In this document: piece after piece, positions 34,229-43,299 of the stretch | How positions within the stretch are numbered: position 1 is the stretch's first letter | Layout: each line of letters begins with the position of its first letter | NCBI GenBank assembly: GCA_965263365.1 | Contig: OZ253672.1 | Location: 1,054,001-1,118,000, forward strand | From: CANMUM01 sp965263365 | Lineage (GTDB): Bacteria > Pseudomonadota > Alphaproteobacteria > Rhodobacterales > Rhodobacteraceae | Direction of reading: 5' to 3' | DNA length: 64,000 nucleotides | The notes under the pieces: generated by a model | Seen by the model: the letters and a program-made list of their open reading frames with translations, nothing else | What the model was told of the DNA's origin: nothing | The model's database searches: none | Translations under genes and position numbers: made by a program

Positions 34229-34948
34229 CTATGGCTCAACAACCGTGTGCTTGCCTGCGCCGCAGATAATATCCGCAATTCCACCTTCATCTTTGAGGGC
34301 AAAAACCACTATTGGCAAGGCATTGTCACGCGCTAATGCAATCGCGCTCGCATCCATGACCTTAAGTCGTTTTTGTAAAACTTCATCATAACTTACGCGT
34401 TCATAGCGCTGAGCGTCCGGATTGATCTGCGGATCAGAATCATAAATGCCATCAACCTGCGTTGCTTTAAACAAAGCATCACACGCCATTTCACTTGCGC
34501 GTAAAGTGGCGGCCGTATCGGTCGTAAAATACGGATTTCCAGTTCCAGCGGCGAAAATACAGATCCGACCCTTCTCAAGATGGCGGACTGCTCTGCGGCG
34601 AATATATGGCTCACAAACCTCATCCATTCGGATCGCTGAAATCACGCGCGTATGCACATCAAGCTCTTCAAGAGCCGCTTGCATCGCTAATGCATTCATA
34701 ACCGTTGCAAGCATGCCCATATAATCAGCTGTTGTTCGCTCTATGCCCTTAGCGCTCGCTTGAAGCCCTCGGAAAATATTGCCCCCACCAATCACAACAC
34801 AGACTTCAACGCCCAAATCATGAACGGCTTTCAATTGCTGTGCAACGCTTTCCACGGTGGTCGGATCCAAGCCATATCCTTGGCTCCCCATCAATGCCTC
34901 GCCTGAAACCTTGATCATAATTCGCTTATAGGTCAAGTCTTCACTCAT
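34229..34948 (-). CDS. pyrH: Uridylate kinase (UMP kinase)
   Basis: Phosphorylates UMP to UDP. Motifs: IMIKVSGEALMG, VCVVIGGGNIFRG, GNPYFTTDTAA and VDGIYDSDP. Three in-frame starts exist (TTG 34963, ATG 34954, ATG 34948); I choose 34948 because a GGGAG lies eight bases upstream. First gene of the long envelope operon. The usual upstream pair rpsB-tsf is absent; an SDR gene lies about 100 bp upstream, and the promoter is probably in that gap. Confidence 0.97.
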   Translation of the reverse strand: MSEDLTYKRIMIKVSGEALMGSQGYGLDPTTVESVAQQLKAVHDLGVEVCVVIGGGNIFRGLQASAKGIERTTADYMGMLATVMNALAMQAALEELDVHTRVISAIRMDEVCEPYIRRRAVRHLEKGRICIFAAGTGNPYFTTDTAATLRASEMACDALFKATQVDGIYDSDPQINPDAQRYERVSYDEVLQKRLKVMDASAIALARDNALPIVVFALKDEGGIADIICGAGKHTVVEP

Positions 34949-35051
34949 CGGCATCACTCCCAAATCAATAATAATTGTTATAGAGCTTTTTGACGAAATT
35001 CGAGAGATTTGGCAAGTGGCAAATTCAAAGTTTATTGCCGATCACGCGCCT

Positions 35052-35819
35052 TTAAATCCTAAATTTTTCAAGTTCTTCAACCAATAGGTTTGCCCGTTCC
35101 GCGTGTTGAGCCATGGATATAAAACCCCGCCCATCATTATCGAAATAATCGCCATTATGCGCCAAGAAACTCTCGCCGAGCGCAGCCTCAATCAAAATAT
35201 CACGTCCAATATTAATATCATTGCCACTTGCTCCAAAGCCTTCACGTACCATTTTTGTCGCCAATAACGAACCGGGATTCAAGGAAACAACAAAGGGCTC
35301 GATTTCCGTATTCTGCGCCATCTGGTAACTCCACAAAGAAATTGCAAACTTACTTTGCGCATAGGCTTCAAAATCAGCCAAAGCCTTTTTGCCATGGAGC
35401 GCGTCAATTTCCACATCAGCTTGCGCAGCTGAAGATAAATTTACAATCCGGCTTTCGCTGGAGAGTGCGGGAAGCAAATCAAGCGTCAACACATAGGGGG
35501 CGATTATATTCACAACGAATCGAACGTCTTGGCCATTTTCTAATTGAGAGTGTGGGGTTTTATAAACGCCCGCATTATTGATCAATACATCGATATGATC
35601 ATGCGCAGATTTGATCTCTTCCGCAAGTTTTTTCACAGATTCGAGGTTGCTCAAATCAGCCTGATATGAGCCCGCCACTTTCCCGATCAAGCGTGATGCC
35701 TCTTCGATTTTTGCGGGGCTACGCCCATGAATAAGCACTTCGTGTCCATCTGTGCTTAATTTTTTAGCAGTCTCAAGTCCAATCCCATCTGTCGCCCCTG
35801 TAATTAATATTTTCGCCAT
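35052..35819 (-). CDS. Short-chain dehydrogenase/reductase
   Basis: Classical SDR of 255 residues. The cofactor motif is TGATDGIG (TGxxxGxG), the NNAG motif is VLINNAGVYKT, and the catalytic Tyr/Lys are in YAQSK with the Ser in IVNLSSAAQ. The GRSP at the end of strand 2 (IHGRSPAK) suggests NADP(H). The overall pattern resembles retinol-dehydrogenase-like SDRs; the substrate is unknown. Nine bases separate it from the LLM-class gene, so they are probably co-transcribed. Confidence 0.88.
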   Translation of the reverse strand: MAKILITGATDGIGLETAKKLSTDGHEVLIHGRSPAKIEEASRLIGKVAGSYQADLSNLESVKKLAEEIKSAHDHIDVLINNAGVYKTPHSQLENGQDVRFVVNIIAPYVLTLDLLPALSSESRIVNLSSAAQADVEIDALHGKKALADFEAYAQSKFAISLWSYQMAQNTEIEPFVVSLNPGSLLATKMVREGFGASGNDINIGRDILIEAALGESFLAHNGDYFDNDGRGFISMAQHAERANLLVEELEKFRI

Positions 35820-35828
35820 GTTTTCTCC

Positions 35829-36764
35829 TTAAAATTGTGTGATCACTTCGTCTGCTATTTTTTCGAGTGTATACTCAATATCGGCTTGATTAAAACGCAA
35901 ATTCAAAGCGACATGATTAATGCCTGCAGCCTCGATTTGTCTCAAATAATGCAAAAGCGCCGTGGTTCCCGACCTAAAGCCAAGATGAATGGGCGTTGCC
36001 GGTTCATCCGTTGCGGTGACATCAACGTAAAGTGACTGCGCAACCGGAAACTCTCCGCGCCCAAGCGCGCGCGACCCTTCACGATAATTTTCAACAAAAC
36101 GTTTTTGCGCTTCAATGCCACGCGGATATGTCAAGCAGCCATCACTATTAGCAAATATCCAATCGGGTCGCTGACGAGACGAACCGGTCACAAGCATCGG
36201 AATGCGATCACCAAAGGGTTTCGGCACCATATCCATATACTGAACCTGCCCGCGTTCATTTTGAAAGTTTGGAAAACTCTCTTTCATTTTTCTGATATAT
36301 TCATAGTCGGCGCGAAAACGCTCACCCCGATCCTCGTAGGTCATATTCATCGCCGGATACTCTTCCGGGCGATCCCCAGAGGCAATTCCCATAATCAACC
36401 GACCCTCAGAAAGCTGATCAACAGATGCCGCCGATTTTGCCACATGCGCCGGATGACGCAAAGGCAAAACGATCGACGCCGTCCCAAGGGCGATCGACCG
36501 CGTATGCGCCGCCAAAAAACCCAGATATACAAATGGATCGTAAAGATGCCCAGCATCACCAAAACTAGGGACATTAAACGGCACATCTCGCAACCAAAGC
36601 GATGAAAAACCCAAAGCCTCCGCCTTTTGAGCTCGTTCGACATGTCTTTTCATGCTGGGCAATTCTCCAACCGAACTTCGCTCAATGGGAACCACGAGGC
36701 CGAGCGACAATTTTCCAAACTGAAACACTTGATCATAAGCTGGGTTTATTTTTTCAAATGCCAT
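35829..36764 (-). CDS. LLM-class flavin-dependent oxidoreductase (BA3436-like)
   Basis: Luciferase-like TIM-barrel flavoprotein. FSSLWLRDVPF, SFGDAGHLYDPFVYLG, SIALGTASIVLPLRHPAH and GRLIMGIASGDRPEEYPA fit the BA3436-type (TIGR03571) subgroup of F420/FMN oxidoreductases. The substrate is unknown. I use the ATG at 36764 (311 residues); the frame is open to 36779. No strong ribosome-binding site. Likely forms a two-gene unit with the downstream SDR. Confidence 0.87.
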   Translation of the reverse strand: MAFEKINPAYDQVFQFGKLSLGLVVPIERSSVGELPSMKRHVERAQKAEALGFSSLWLRDVPFNVPSFGDAGHLYDPFVYLGFLAAHTRSIALGTASIVLPLRHPAHVAKSAASVDQLSEGRLIMGIASGDRPEEYPAMNMTYEDRGERFRADYEYIRKMKESFPNFQNERGQVQYMDMVPKPFGDRIPMLVTGSSRQRPDWIFANSDGCLTYPRGIEAQKRFVENYREGSRALGRGEFPVAQSLYVDVTATDEPATPIHLGFRSGTTALLHYLRQIEAAGINHVALNLRFNQADIEYTLEKIADEVITQF

Positions 36765-37078
36765 CGTAAAACTTAACACTCGCTAAAGACTTTTTTAAAT
36801 TAAAGAACCAAAGTTAACTTGGATACTTTTTGAAACTTAATTGCAACCCTATACTCTTACGCCGTCATTAACAAGCCGTTTTCCAAACATTTTTAAAAAA
36901 ATATAACACAAAGCGCTGCGCGAAACTGCAGCCTAAACCGGTGCCCAACTGCCTAACTTTTACAACAAAAAATTGATACTTCGAAATCACGTCGTGTTCA
37001 TAAACATCTTCACGGCAAAAGGCTCGGGCGTCGCCCCACGATTTCTTTAAAACTTCAATCCGGAAAGCGCAATTCAAG
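36765..37078. other. 314-bp AT-rich gap without a supported gene
   Basis: Should contain the promoter for the LLM/SDR pair (minus). A 69-codon frame at 36868-37077 (minus) has no ribosome-binding site and no family-like features. I see no terminator hairpin with a T-run and no RNA gene. Confidence 0.5.
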
Positions 37079-37630
37079 TCAACCCGAATAAGGCCTAAAC
37101 AACCTCAAATCGCGGCGCAAATCATTAATTTCATCTTCAATTCGATCAAGCCTTCGCAGATAACGGCGCAACAAACGCGTTTCATTATCGCTCAATTCGC
37201 GTGTTCGCATTTCAGCGATGACACGGCGAATATCATCGCGCTCATCTTTTAACTCTTCGATTTCTTCCGTAATTTCAAAGTAATCTTGTCCGTGCTGATA
37301 TGCACTCAAAATATCTCGATCATTTCCGCAAACGTTATTCATGCGCGCTCCACGGCGCCCTCGATCTTCGGCATTTTCAACTGTGCAATAAGAGCGCAAA
37401 CCTTGCTCACGCCCCTCCCGCCATTCATTAATATTCACGCGAACGCCGTATTGGGCGCATTCATCAATATACCTATTCACATAATTTATGAAAACGCCGC
37501 GCGTGCCGTCGCGCACCCCCAACCCACGCCAATCACCCAAGCGACACTGATCTTCTTTAATAGGTGCACAACTTACAACCCACAAAATGGGGAAAAATAT
37601 CCAAGAATGTTTCAAGCTTAACCTTCTCAT
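37079..37630 (-). CDS. DUF2799 lipoprotein
   Basis: N-terminal lipoprotein signal (WIFFPILWVVSCAPIK, lipobox VVSC). The mature N-terminal half fits DUF2799: DWRGLGVRDGTRG, a Cys (DECAQYGVRVN), GREQGLRSYC and a later conserved Cys in NNVCGNDRDI with AYQHGQDYFE. The C-terminal third is a highly charged Glu/Arg coiled coil (EEIEELKDERDDIRRVI). The role of the family is unknown; an outer-membrane anchored periplasmic coiled coil is likely. Transcribed alone, 100 bp from the membrane protein upstream. Confidence 0.85.
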   Translation of the reverse strand: MRRLSLKHSWIFFPILWVVSCAPIKEDQCRLGDWRGLGVRDGTRGVFINYVNRYIDECAQYGVRVNINEWREGREQGLRSYCTVENAEDRGRRGARMNNVCGNDRDILSAYQHGQDYFEITEEIEELKDERDDIRRVIAEMRTRELSDNETRLLRRYLRRLDRIEDEINDLRRDLRLFRPYSG

Positions 37631-37730
37631 CGCGGCCTCGTCGTTTATTGCGCGAATACTAACCCAAAAATCGATTATATACGCCTTCCAACTTGTCGTG
37701 TTTGGGAATTCGGCGAAAGATCGCGCACAC

Positions 37731-39179
37731 TCAGCTGTGGCGCCTTTGTATTAAACCCGTGACCGAAGTGACCACAAAAGTCGCGATTATCCACCCCATG
37801 ATCTGTGCAGGCCACCTCAACCACCACAAATGAAAACCCCACCAACCTCGCGTCGAGGGCGCCCATGCGCTCTCTTGACCAAAGTCAATCAGAGGTGTGA
37901 TAACATCAGCCGCCCAAACAACCGCGTTAAAATCTTCCCAATCTGCCGCAAATGGCGAATTCGCCCACGCGTAAGGATCATCAATTTCAATATAATTTTG
38001 AGAAACAAGCACCGGCGCGGCATTGGGCGCAACCTGCCCGTTTCGATAGGCTCCTAACGCTACAAGCGCGAGAATGCCAACCAAACCCAAATACCAAAAA
38101 AGTGCGCGATGCAACTTATAGCCATAGCCAATAAGACTATGAAATGAAAAATCAACAATCCGCCAGCCCCAATATTGCCACTTCATATCCAACGCATTTA
38201 AAATGCGCGGGCGTCCCTGAAACCTTTCGTCAATATAGCGTTTGCCCTCGCCCTCTTTGACTTGTACATATTTAATTCGCTGCTTTAGACGTGATTTTTC
38301 TTCACACGCAAACAAATATTCCATCTCATAGAGCACAATGCGCGCATCACGCTCGCGCCCTGCTTCGCGAAGCACCCGCGCGACTTCCTTATAGGGCTGC
38401 GGGTGAAACGGTGACCGCGAAAGCCATTCAAGACGTCGTCGCGCCGATTGCGGCGCATCGCCTTGAAAATCCTTGAAAGTCATTCCTTGCAAGCGAAGCT
38501 TGCCTTCTTTTGGCCATGACTTCGCGTTATCAACAATCGACGAAAGTTGGGCTCCTTCAAGAGTTAGAATCCCTTCAAAATGAGAATGAGTTAAAAATAC
38601 ACCCCCTTCAATCTGAACCGATTGCAGGTTTAATGATTCTGGCACCCCTAAAAACTTCGAATTTTCACAGCTAAGCTGGCTATGAATTTTAGCACTCATG
38701 AAATTAACCTGATCGTGAGCTTCACAATTTTCTATGCACAAGCTGCCACTCACTTCAATTCCTTGCGCTTTGAGTGCCAAAAACTGCGATTTTTCAAATC
38801 TCAAGTAAGGAATTCTCGCGCAATTCAAATCGAGATCTCCTGCAAAAACACATGAATATGCGAAAAATGGACGCACGATTTCGCAAAACTGAAGTTCCAG
38901 TGCGCCCTCGATAAAGACGCCACTCAAAACAATCGTAGCTTTTGAAAGGTTTATGCCTTCAATCTCTCCAAGCAAAAGCGCGCGCAAAAAACTTGCGCGC
39001 ATGCGGTTAAAATTGTTCGCCTCTAAAGGGCGCTCATCGCTGACTTTTATGCTTCCCTCAAATCTCGCATCAAAAACCGCTGCCTCTGCCTGCGACAAAG
39101 GTTCAAAATCTTCCCGTGAATAAGTCTTTGCCAAATCTCTACCTCGCCACGCTTCTATCACTCCACATCTCAATCGCAC
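37731..39179 (-). CDS. Beta-helix-like (pentapeptide-type) protein with C-terminal membrane anchor
   Basis: I recognise the architecture but not a named family. Residues about 70-240 show an imperfect repeat with hydrophobic residues every five positions and many Cys (LELQFCEIV, GDLDLNCARIP, GSLCIENCEA), typical of a right-handed beta-helix. A helical linker follows (YKEVARVLREAGRERDARIV), then two membrane segments (FWYLGLVGILALVALGAY and IMGWIIATFVVTSVTGLI) around an acidic, Trp-rich periplasmic loop containing VITPLIDFGQES. Starts are ambiguous: GTG at 39179 or TTG at 39134, the latter with GAGG seven bases upstream. Function unknown. Confidence 0.75.
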   Translation of the reverse strand: MRLRCGVIEAWRGRDLAKTYSREDFEPLSQAEAAVFDARFEGSIKVSDERPLEANNFNRMRASFLRALLLGEIEGINLSKATIVLSGVFIEGALELQFCEIVRPFFAYSCVFAGDLDLNCARIPYLRFEKSQFLALKAQGIEVSGSLCIENCEAHDQVNFMSAKIHSQLSCENSKFLGVPESLNLQSVQIEGGVFLTHSHFEGILTLEGAQLSSIVDNAKSWPKEGKLRLQGMTFKDFQGDAPQSARRRLEWLSRSPFHPQPYKEVARVLREAGRERDARIVLYEMEYLFACEEKSRLKQRIKYVQVKEGEGKRYIDERFQGRPRILNALDMKWQYWGWRIVDFSFHSLIGYGYKLHRALFWYLGLVGILALVALGAYRNGQVAPNAAPVLVSQNYIEIDDPYAWANSPFAADWEDFNAVVWAADVITPLIDFGQESAWAPSTRGWWGFHLWWLRWPAQIMGWIIATFVVTSVTGLIQRRHS

Positions 39180-39475
39180 ATTGTTTTCGCCTTGTGCTGA
39201 TCAATGCTTGCAAACCGCTTGGGACACAGCCTACTCAAACTTGCAAAGAGATTCAAATGCTGGCTGTTTTGGATTTTGGTTTCAATCAAACAACCCGTCT
39301 GCGAATTCAAATCAACAAAAAACACACAAACAAACAAATGCGAGACAATTCAGTAAAAACCGAGTCTTTGGCCATTAGAATCCAATAATAACTCACTAAA
39401 ATAATAACTCACTAAAAAAGGTGGGTGAGCTGGACGTATTAGTGAAAAAGTGGGGCGGAAAATGCCATTTAGTGA
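39180..39475. other. 296-bp gap between prfB and the beta-helix gene
   Basis: Holds the upstream region of the beta-helix gene (minus) and the prfB 3' flank. The 65- and 90-codon frames on the plus strand lack family features and a ribosome-binding site. The only clear structure is the 16-bp tandem repeat at 39385-39416. Confidence 0.5.
39385..39416. repeat. 16-bp perfect tandem duplication
   Basis: The unit ATAATAACTCACTAAA occurs twice in a row (39385-39400 and 39401-39416), 60 bp beyond the prfB stop. Confidence 0.9.
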
Positions 39476-40600
39476 TTATTCGCCTGTGGCTTCCGCACGT
39501 GACTTGCCCGCGACTTGCTGAGCAAGCACCGCGCTCATAAAGCCATTTAAATCACCGTCTAAAACGCCAGATGTGTCGCTCGTTTCATGCCCAGTGCGCA
39601 GGTCCTTCACCATTTGATAGGGCTGGAGGACATATGAGCGGATTTGATTGCCCCAACCGGCATCACCCTTGTTGTCATGAGCCTGTTGAATGCCTTCCAT
39701 GCGTTTGCGCATTTCCATTTCATACAGACGTGATTTGAGCGCAGCCATACAATTCGCGCGATTTTGATGCTGTGATTTTTCGCTCGAAGTTACAACAATA
39801 TTGGTCGGAATATGCGTAATACGCACTGCCGAATCTGTCGTATTCACATGCTGGCCACCAGCACCCGAAGAACGGAATGTATCAACGCGAATATCCGCGG
39901 GATTAATTTCAATATCAATATTATCGTCAATCACAGGATAGACCCAAACCGAACTAAAACTCGTGTGCCGCTTTGCATTACTATCAAATGGTGAAATGCG
40001 AACGAGACGATGGACACCACTTTCTGATTTAAGCCAGCCAAATGCGTTATGTCCTTGAATTTTATATGAAACGGACTTCAAACCCGCCTCATCTCCTGCT
40101 TGATAGGCAATTGTTTCGACCTTATAGCCCTGCGCTTCGGCCCAACGAGTGTACATCCGCGCCAACATCGACGCCCAATCACAACTTTCCGTACCGCCCG
40201 CGCCAGCATTGATTTCCAAAAAGGTATCATTGCCATCAACTTCACCATCAAGTAGAGCCTCGATTTCTTTTTGAGCCGCTGTTTCAGCCAAGGATTCGAT
40301 CGCGGCTTCCGCGTCCTTGACTACGTCCTGATCACCCTCTTCCTCACCAAGTTCAATCATACCAATGGCGTCATCAAGTTCGCCGCGTAGCCCTTCATAT
40401 GTCTTGATCGAATCTGTCAGATTTTGACGATTTCGCATGAGTTTTTGTGCTTTTTCTTGATCATTCCAAAGGTTCGGATCTTCAATCATCGCATTAAACT
40501 CTTCAAGCCGATGATGCGCCGTCTCATAATCCATTCGCTCGGCAAGGAGTTCAAGTGAACCTCTCACGTCTTCCGCAATTTTTTGAATTTCTGCACGCAT
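39476..40600 (-). CDS. prfB: Peptide chain release factor 2 (RF2)
   Basis: Reads UGA and UAA. The codon-recognition tripeptide is SPF (RISPFDSNAKRHTSF) and the hydrolysis motif GGQ is in SSGAGGQHVNTTDSA. The gene is one uninterrupted frame, so it lacks the programmed +1 frameshift at an early UGA seen in E. coli and many bacteria. I start at the ATG 40600 (MRAEIQKI), the usual alphaproteobacterial N-terminus; the TTG at 40609 is too close to the GAGG upstream. 35 bp downstream of mrcA. Confidence 0.97.
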   Translation of the reverse strand: MRAEIQKIAEDVRGSLELLAERMDYETAHHRLEEFNAMIEDPNLWNDQEKAQKLMRNRQNLTDSIKTYEGLRGELDDAIGMIELGEEEGDQDVVKDAEAAIESLAETAAQKEIEALLDGEVDGNDTFLEINAGAGGTESCDWASMLARMYTRWAEAQGYKVETIAYQAGDEAGLKSVSYKIQGHNAFGWLKSESGVHRLVRISPFDSNAKRHTSFSSVWVYPVIDDNIDIEINPADIRVDTFRSSGAGGQHVNTTDSAVRITHIPTNIVVTSSEKSQHQNRANCMAALKSRLYEMEMRKRMEGIQQAHDNKGDAGWGNQIRSYVLQPYQMVKDLRTGHETSDTSGVLDGDLNGFMSAVLAQQVAGKSRAEATGE

Positions 40601-40635
40601 TGTGACCAATATCCTCGAAAATCTGACAGCGTTGG

Positions 40636-43146
40636 CTAGTATAGACCGCCGCCAGTAATTGCGCCTGCAGTCGGTTTCTTAGGGATTACTTTCTTCTGAC
40701 CACCAACATTGACTTCAACATCACCCCCACCACTCGTGCCGCCGCCAATTAATGGCACATCATTGCCGAGCTTATGACCACCATCAATAACAACAGGTTC
40801 AGCAGGCGGAACACCATCACGGAAGAACATCAAGACCGCATTTTCACCCGAAGCATTTGGACCTAAAACCACACCAGACTGACGGTCAATTTTTGTAAAA
40901 AATCCGTTCGAAGGGATCACAAAATCAAATCCACCATATTTTTTTAGCGCTTGGACAATAAATTTAGAAAACACAGGGCCACAAAGTGCGCCACCCGAGG
41001 CACGACCATTCCAAAGTGGTTCCGGATTGTCATAGCCAAGATAGCAACCCGCCACGATATTGGGCGTGAAGCCAACAAACCAAACATCCTTCGCATCATT
41101 AGTCGTTCCCGTTTTACCCGCAATCGGCAAGCCCAAACGACCCACAGTATTTTTACCGGTTCCGCGCGCCACTGCTGATTGAAGCATAAGACGAATTTGT
41201 GTTGCTGTCACAGGATCCATGACTTGCTTAAAGTTTGACATCACACGAGGCGGTTCTTGGTGATTTGCGTCAAAACCCGAACAAGGAAGACAATCTCTCT
41301 GATCATGACGATAAATTGTGTTTCCGTCACGATCTTGCACACGGTCAACCACTGTTGGCTCCACATGCAGTCCGCCGTTCGCAAAGGTCGAAAATGCGGA
41401 TAATAAACGGTAAAGCGTGGTTTCTTGCGAGCCCAATGCATTGGCGGGATATGGATTCATTTTGTCATAAACGCCGTATCGCTCACCATAATCCGCCATA
41501 ATTTCAAGGCCTGTATCAAGCGCGAGACGGATTGTCATAAGGTTACGAGACTGCTCAAGCCCAGTCATCATAGGCGTCTCTCCATAATAACCGCCGCCCG
41601 CGTTTTGCGGCACCCAAATACCCGATATATTTTCGTCTTTAATGGGCGCGTCAACGATGAGTGCATTTGGCTGAAGTCCGCTATCAAGAGCGGCCGCATA
41701 AACAAACGGCTTAAAGACCGAGCCAGGTTGACGTTGAGCTTGAGTTGCCCGGTTAAAATTGGAACTCTCAAAAGAGAAACCGCCCGTCAGCGCAAGTACG
41801 CGCCCGTTATTGGGGTCCATTGCAGCAAATGCACCGGAAATCGTTGGGATTTGCTTAAATATCGTGCCCCCTGATTCTGTGCGCGCGACCATGATCACAT
41901 CACCCTTTTTGAGCATGTCTTGAATGCGCCCAGCAGTGCCGCGAGACCCGTCTTCACGTCGGTAACGCGCCCACTGAATTTCGCCAAGCGTTAAAACGCC
42001 CTCTCCGCCGTCATTCAGACCGATCCGCACATTATCATCACCAGTTTCGAGCAATACTGCCGGCATCCATCCATGAATGTCGCGCGGCGCGCGTGAACGA
42101 AAGAGTGCTTTTTTCCAATCCTCATCAACGGACGCGACTTCAAGCTGATCAACGGGTCCATGAAAAAAACCTAAGTCACGATCATAAGCCTCAAGCGCAT
42201 CTTGCAAAACTTTTTCAGCTACAGTTTGAAGCTCTTGATCGACCGTCGCCCGAACCGTCAAACCTTCTGCTTTCACAGTGTCTTCGCCAAGTTCTCTCGA
42301 TAATTGTCGGCGTATTTCATCGGTAAAATAATCACGGCGTTTGCGCTCTTGTGCGTAGCTTGTATAATCGCCCGCCTGCACGGTTAAAAACGGGGCATTG
42401 ATCGCGTGCTCAAATTCGGCTTCGTTTATATAGCCGTTCTCAAACATCTCTTCGATTACGAAATTTCGCCATTCGATCGCTGTTTCACGCTCTGTCACAG
42501 GATGACGTTCAGAAGGTGCTTTGGGCAATGACGCTAAATATGCGACCTCTTCTATCGATAATTCTTCAAGTTTTTTATTGAAATAAGTTCGCGCCGCCGC
42601 CGTAACACCATTCGAGTTTTGACCCAAGAAAATCTCATTCAAATATAGACCTAAAATTTCTTCACGTTCAAGCGTGTTCACCAAGCGATTAGCGGTCAAA
42701 ACCTCTGGGATCTTTCGTTCAACCGTATTGTCATCGCCAAGCACAAAAATCTTAGCCACCTGCTGAGGGATAGTAGAAGCACCACGCAAACGCCCACCAG
42801 TCGCTGCATCTAGAAGAGCGGCGGCAATTTGACGAACGTCATAGCCGGCATGGTTATAAAACTCTTTGTCCTCCGCAGAAACAAACGCGTGCTTAATAAG
42901 ATCGGGGATTTCGTTAACCGGCGTAAAAAGTCTCTTTTCCTCGGAGATAAACTCATCAAGAATTTCGCCTTCATTTGAGTAAACGCGGCTAATTGTTGGG
43001 GGAGAATAGTCGTTTAAAAACGACACATCCGGCACGCTTTTCAAGAAAAAGCCGATGACCGCGACAAATAAAAACAACCCAACAATCGCGCCTAACGATA
43101 TCAATGAAAAAAGGTAACCAAAAAAGCGTAGAATGACCTTGAACAA
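40636..43146 (-). CDS. mrcA: Penicillin-binding protein 1A (class A, bifunctional)
   Basis: Peptidoglycan glycosyltransferase plus transpeptidase, about 836 residues. N-terminal membrane anchor (LFSLISLGAIVGLFLFVAVIG), GT51 motifs (AFVSAEDKEFYNHAG, STIPQQVAKIF, EILGLYLNEIFLGQN), an inserted OB-like domain, and transpeptidase motifs SVFK (RQPGSVFKPFVY), SRN (LEQSRNLM) and KTG (AGKTGTTNDAKD). The C-terminus is Gly/Val-rich. Two TTG starts are possible; the one at 43146 has GAGG six bases upstream, the one at 43158 has none. amiC precedes and prfB follows. Confidence 0.96.
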   Translation of the reverse strand: MFKVILRFFGYLFSLISLGAIVGLFLFVAVIGFFLKSVPDVSFLNDYSPPTISRVYSNEGEILDEFISEEKRLFTPVNEIPDLIKHAFVSAEDKEFYNHAGYDVRQIAAALLDAATGGRLRGASTIPQQVAKIFVLGDDNTVERKIPEVLTANRLVNTLEREEILGLYLNEIFLGQNSNGVTAAARTYFNKKLEELSIEEVAYLASLPKAPSERHPVTERETAIEWRNFVIEEMFENGYINEAEFEHAINAPFLTVQAGDYTSYAQERKRRDYFTDEIRRQLSRELGEDTVKAEGLTVRATVDQELQTVAEKVLQDALEAYDRDLGFFHGPVDQLEVASVDEDWKKALFRSRAPRDIHGWMPAVLLETGDDNVRIGLNDGGEGVLTLGEIQWARYRREDGSRGTAGRIQDMLKKGDVIMVARTESGGTIFKQIPTISGAFAAMDPNNGRVLALTGGFSFESSNFNRATQAQRQPGSVFKPFVYAAALDSGLQPNALIVDAPIKDENISGIWVPQNAGGGYYGETPMMTGLEQSRNLMTIRLALDTGLEIMADYGERYGVYDKMNPYPANALGSQETTLYRLLSAFSTFANGGLHVEPTVVDRVQDRDGNTIYRHDQRDCLPCSGFDANHQEPPRVMSNFKQVMDPVTATQIRLMLQSAVARGTGKNTVGRLGLPIAGKTGTTNDAKDVWFVGFTPNIVAGCYLGYDNPEPLWNGRASGGALCGPVFSKFIVQALKKYGGFDFVIPSNGFFTKIDRQSGVVLGPNASGENAVLMFFRDGVPPAEPVVIDGGHKLGNDVPLIGGGTSGGGDVEVNVGGQKKVIPKKPTAGAITGGGLY

Positions 43147-43299
43147 GTCCAGCCTCAATATTTTTTACGAACGTAAGCGTGTATATCTACGATCACGGCA
43201 AGAAAATCTAGCCTAAACTTCAATTTTAGTGAGAATGATCAAATTTTTGCGCGTATTGCTTAACGAGCGCGTAATTTGATCTTAATAGGAAAGTGATAC

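Noticed and set aside
36868..37077. 69-codon frame in the gap before the DUF2799 gene
   Set aside because: No ribosome-binding site or family signal; ends at the neighbouring stop. Treated as non-coding.
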